In this document: positions 62,074 through 64,000 of the stretch, in pieces
How positions within the stretch are numbered: the first letter of the stretch is position 1
Layout of the letters: every line of letters begins with the position of its first letter
Assembly (NCBI GenBank): GCA_006384855.1
Contig: VCJN01003156.1
Span: 34,304-98,303, forward strand
Origin: Tetraselmis striata
Lineage: Eukaryota > Chlorophyta > Chlorodendrophyceae > Chlorodendrales > Chlorodendraceae
DNA length: 64,000 bases
Reading direction: 5' to 3'
The notes under the pieces: model-generated
The model's input: only the letters and a program-made list of their open reading frames with translations
Database searches by the model: none
Told to the model about the DNA's origin: nothing
Made by a program: the position numbers and the translations under genes

Positions 62074-63870
62074 TCAGAACGCGGCGTGGCCCGGCCAGCG
62101 CGGGAAGGGGATGACCTCGCGGATGTTCTCGATGCCGGTGGCGAACAGGATGAGGCGCTCAAAGCCGAGGCCAAAGCCCGAGTGCGGCACCGACCCGTAC
62201 TTGCGCAGCTCGATGTACCACCAGTACGTCTCCTCGTCCATGCCCGACTCCTTCAGCCGCGCCAGCAGCACGTCCAGCCGCTCCTCGCGCTGGCTGCCGC
62301 CGATGAGCTCGCCCACCTGCGCCGCGCCGGCAGCCGAGCAGCCGCGCAGGGCGCGTCAGGGCGGCCACCCCCATACGGCATGGAATGAGCACCGCCACGC
62401 CTGTGGTCGCGCTCCCAGACTGCTCGCCGGGGGGATTGCCGCTACGGGTGCCGGCACACCCTCAAGAGCCCTTATGATACGCCTCCACTCGGGGTCGCAT
62501 GCAACTCATACGAACATTAGCCACAGGTGCGCTGCCGTTCCGTCTCCCTTTGGCCTCTAGCACGCAGGGCGGGTTCTGCTTAGCCGTGTTCCGACTACGG
62601 CATCCGCACCCGTAGAAGAAACATGAGCATTCAAGCCGAAACTCAAGGTGGCGGCGACGTGGCTAGCGGTTCGTCATCGGCCCGTGATCGCTTCTGCGAA
62701 CTTGAGCCAGAAATGCGTGCCGAGCTTCAGACGCGACGAGCTTCTCCGCCAGCAACCTCAGGCGGCTCGAGAGGGTGCGGCGGCGGATTCATAGCGGTGC
62801 TTGTATTTAATCTCAGAGAATATTGAAGAGACGAGGGGGCGCCCGGGAGGGATGTGGGGGGGGGGGGGGGGGGGGGGGGATGGGGTCCCCGCACCTTGGG
62901 CACCAGCACGTCCATTGCCGCCACCGTTTTATTGTCGTCATTGAGGCGCATGTAGAAGGCCTGTGGGAGGGAGGGAGAGGGGGGGGGGTCGCCGGCACGC
63001 GTCAATGCGCGGGAAATGCAGAGACCAGGAGAGCTCCGGGCAAAGCAGCGGGCAGCAGGCATGGAGCCCCGTTGGAAGCATGCAACATGCCAGAGTTTGG
63101 CCGCCTCGAGGGCCGCGGCATGCTGCCATGGTGGGAGGATTGACGGGTTTTTAGGAGGGCGGTTGGACGCACCTTGATTTCCTTGGGGTAGTTGTACACG
63201 ATGGTCGGCTTCATGAAGACCTCTTCCGTGAGGTAGCGCTCGTGCTCGCTCTGCAGGTCGGTGCCCCACTCCACCTGCCACCGCCGAGCGACACGTCAGC
63301 CGTTAGCCGCCGCCGCAGCGGGTGCCGGCGTGGTAGTAAGGCCAATGCGCCTAAGAGCGCCGCACTGCCTGTCAAGAGGTCAAATGTGGACGTAAACAAT
63401 AGCGGAACCACGGGTGCCGGCGCGCCCATATCAGCCCTTACTGTAAGCCTGAAGTCGGGGCCGCCTGCAGCCTGTAACAACACTCGGAATTGTTCTGCTA
63501 TAATTTCGTCTACATTCGTCGTCTGACAGGCAGGGCGGGTTCCCATTTGCAGGGTTATAAGTACCGCGCCGGCATCCGCACAGTGAATTTCCCTATAGAT
63601 TGCATGCGACCCTCAGTTGAAGCTGATAGTATTAAGGGTGGTTCTTATAGGTGCGCCAGCACCCATCGACACGCGAGACGGAGATGCGAGAGGAGGAGAT
63701 GGCGGCGGCGCGCCTTGTACTGGAACTTCTTCTTCTTCTCCTTGATTGCCGTCTGCAGGATCTCCACCGCCTCGGTGTACGACACGCGCTCAAAGGGCGT
63801 CTCGGCCACCTGCTGCAGCCGCTCGATCGCGGTGGGGTCGATCATCTTGACGATGAACTCGAGGTCGGGC
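62074..63870 (-). CDS. Asparaginyl-tRNA synthetase, 3' part
   Basis: Class-II aminoacyl-tRNA synthetase that charges tRNA-Asn. Exons on the minus strand: 63870-63714, 63274-63173, 62960-62895 and 62316-62074; more exons lie beyond the right edge. The order [81 protein letters not shown], then motif 3 [20 protein letters not shown] and the terminal [12 protein letters not shown] is characteristic of AsnRS rather than AspRS. Phases agree. The intron between the first two exons seen uses a GC donor (AAG|GC). No frameshift here. Whether it is cytosolic or organellar cannot be told without the N-terminus. Confidence 0.92.
62465..62615 (+). repeat. Dispersed repeat A, copy 4 (AsnRS intron)
   Basis: Contains GCATGCAACTCATACGAAC, TTCCGTCTCCCTTTGGCCTC, GCAGGGCGGGTTC and CGGCATCCGCACCCGTAG. 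Confidence 0.6.
62856..62879. repeat. 24-nt poly-G run (poly-C on the AsnRS sense strand)
   Basis: Starts 15 nt downstream of the 5' splice site at 62894 (minus strand). Confidence 0.95.
63285..63420 (-). repeat. Dispersed repeat A, copy 5 (inverted)
   Basis: Reverse orientation: the complement reads TTTACGTCCACATTTGACC, TCTTGACAGGCAG and the GGTGCCGGCGTGG end appears on the plus strand. Forms a fold-back pair with copy 6. Confidence 0.6.
63470..63660 (+). repeat. Dispersed repeat A, copy 6
   Basis: Contains TTTCGTCTACATTCGTCGTC, TGACAGGCAGGGCGGGTTCC and TACCGCGCCGGCATCCGCAC. Same intron as copy 5. Confidence 0.6.
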
Positions 63871-64000
63871 CTGGCCGGGAGAGCCAGAGGCACACATACA
63901 AGTGGCCGCGGTCAGCGGGTGTGTATGAGTATTAGTATGAGTATGTATATGTATTTCTGTATGTACAGATACATTTGTAAATGTATATCTAAATGTATAT

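Overview
The window is nuclear DNA of a unicellular alga. Evidence is GC-rich multi-exon genes with GT-AG and some GC-AG introns, long poly-C/poly-G and TATATG tracts in introns, a likely plastid-targeted starch enzyme and an SfsA-family protein. The lineage cannot be fixed from the sequence. Into this DNA a complete-looking, roughly 20.5 kb polinton-like virus (PLV) is integrated at about 37245-57745, bounded by near-identical terminal inverted repeats of about 0.93 kb.

Host genes in order: a GH3-family acyl-acid amido synthetase (minus, runs off the left edge); a GH13 amylase-type enzyme with an N-terminal CBM20-like starch-binding domain and likely transit peptide (minus); a broken pogo/CENP-B-type DDE transposase (8.6-11.0 kb); ATG8 (12.7 kb); an SfsA-family protein with an 8-nt micro-exon (15.5-18.0 kb); a multipass membrane protein, perhaps of the Fuseless family (minus, 18.3-19.4 kb); a gene-poor stretch ending in a dead LINE retrotransposon (25.7-29.2 kb); a nine-exon TMEM43 homologue (30.9-34.8 kb); a class-V PLP aminotransferase whose third intron holds the whole virus (35.6-60.0 kb); and the 3' part of asparaginyl-tRNA synthetase (minus, 62.1 kb to the right edge).

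The viral element carries a morphogenesis module (packaging ATPase, major capsid protein, penton-type minor capsid protein, a pVI-like protein, basic and glycine-rich virion candidates), a long coiled-coil/collagen-like fibre with 165-bp tandem repeats, FN3-like and discoidin-like adhesins, a tyrosine recombinase, a C5-cytosine methyltransferase-like protein and a fused primase-helicase. No DNA polymerase or protease is visible. The primase-helicase ends in a textbook PCNA-interacting peptide, and the terminal repeats hold 20-bp iterons, so I infer an origin-binding, host-replisome-dependent replication mode.

The most striking structural observation is that the FN3 protein (minus, ending at 49618) and the discoidin protein (plus, starting at 55522) look like two halves of one gene, broken inside a single FN3 module by inversion of the 5.9-kb structural block between them. 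A second general point is that at least eight otherwise intact genes, host and viral, each carry exactly one apparent single-base frameshift, mostly at or near short homopolymers. This looks more like residual assembly indels than eight independent pseudogenes.
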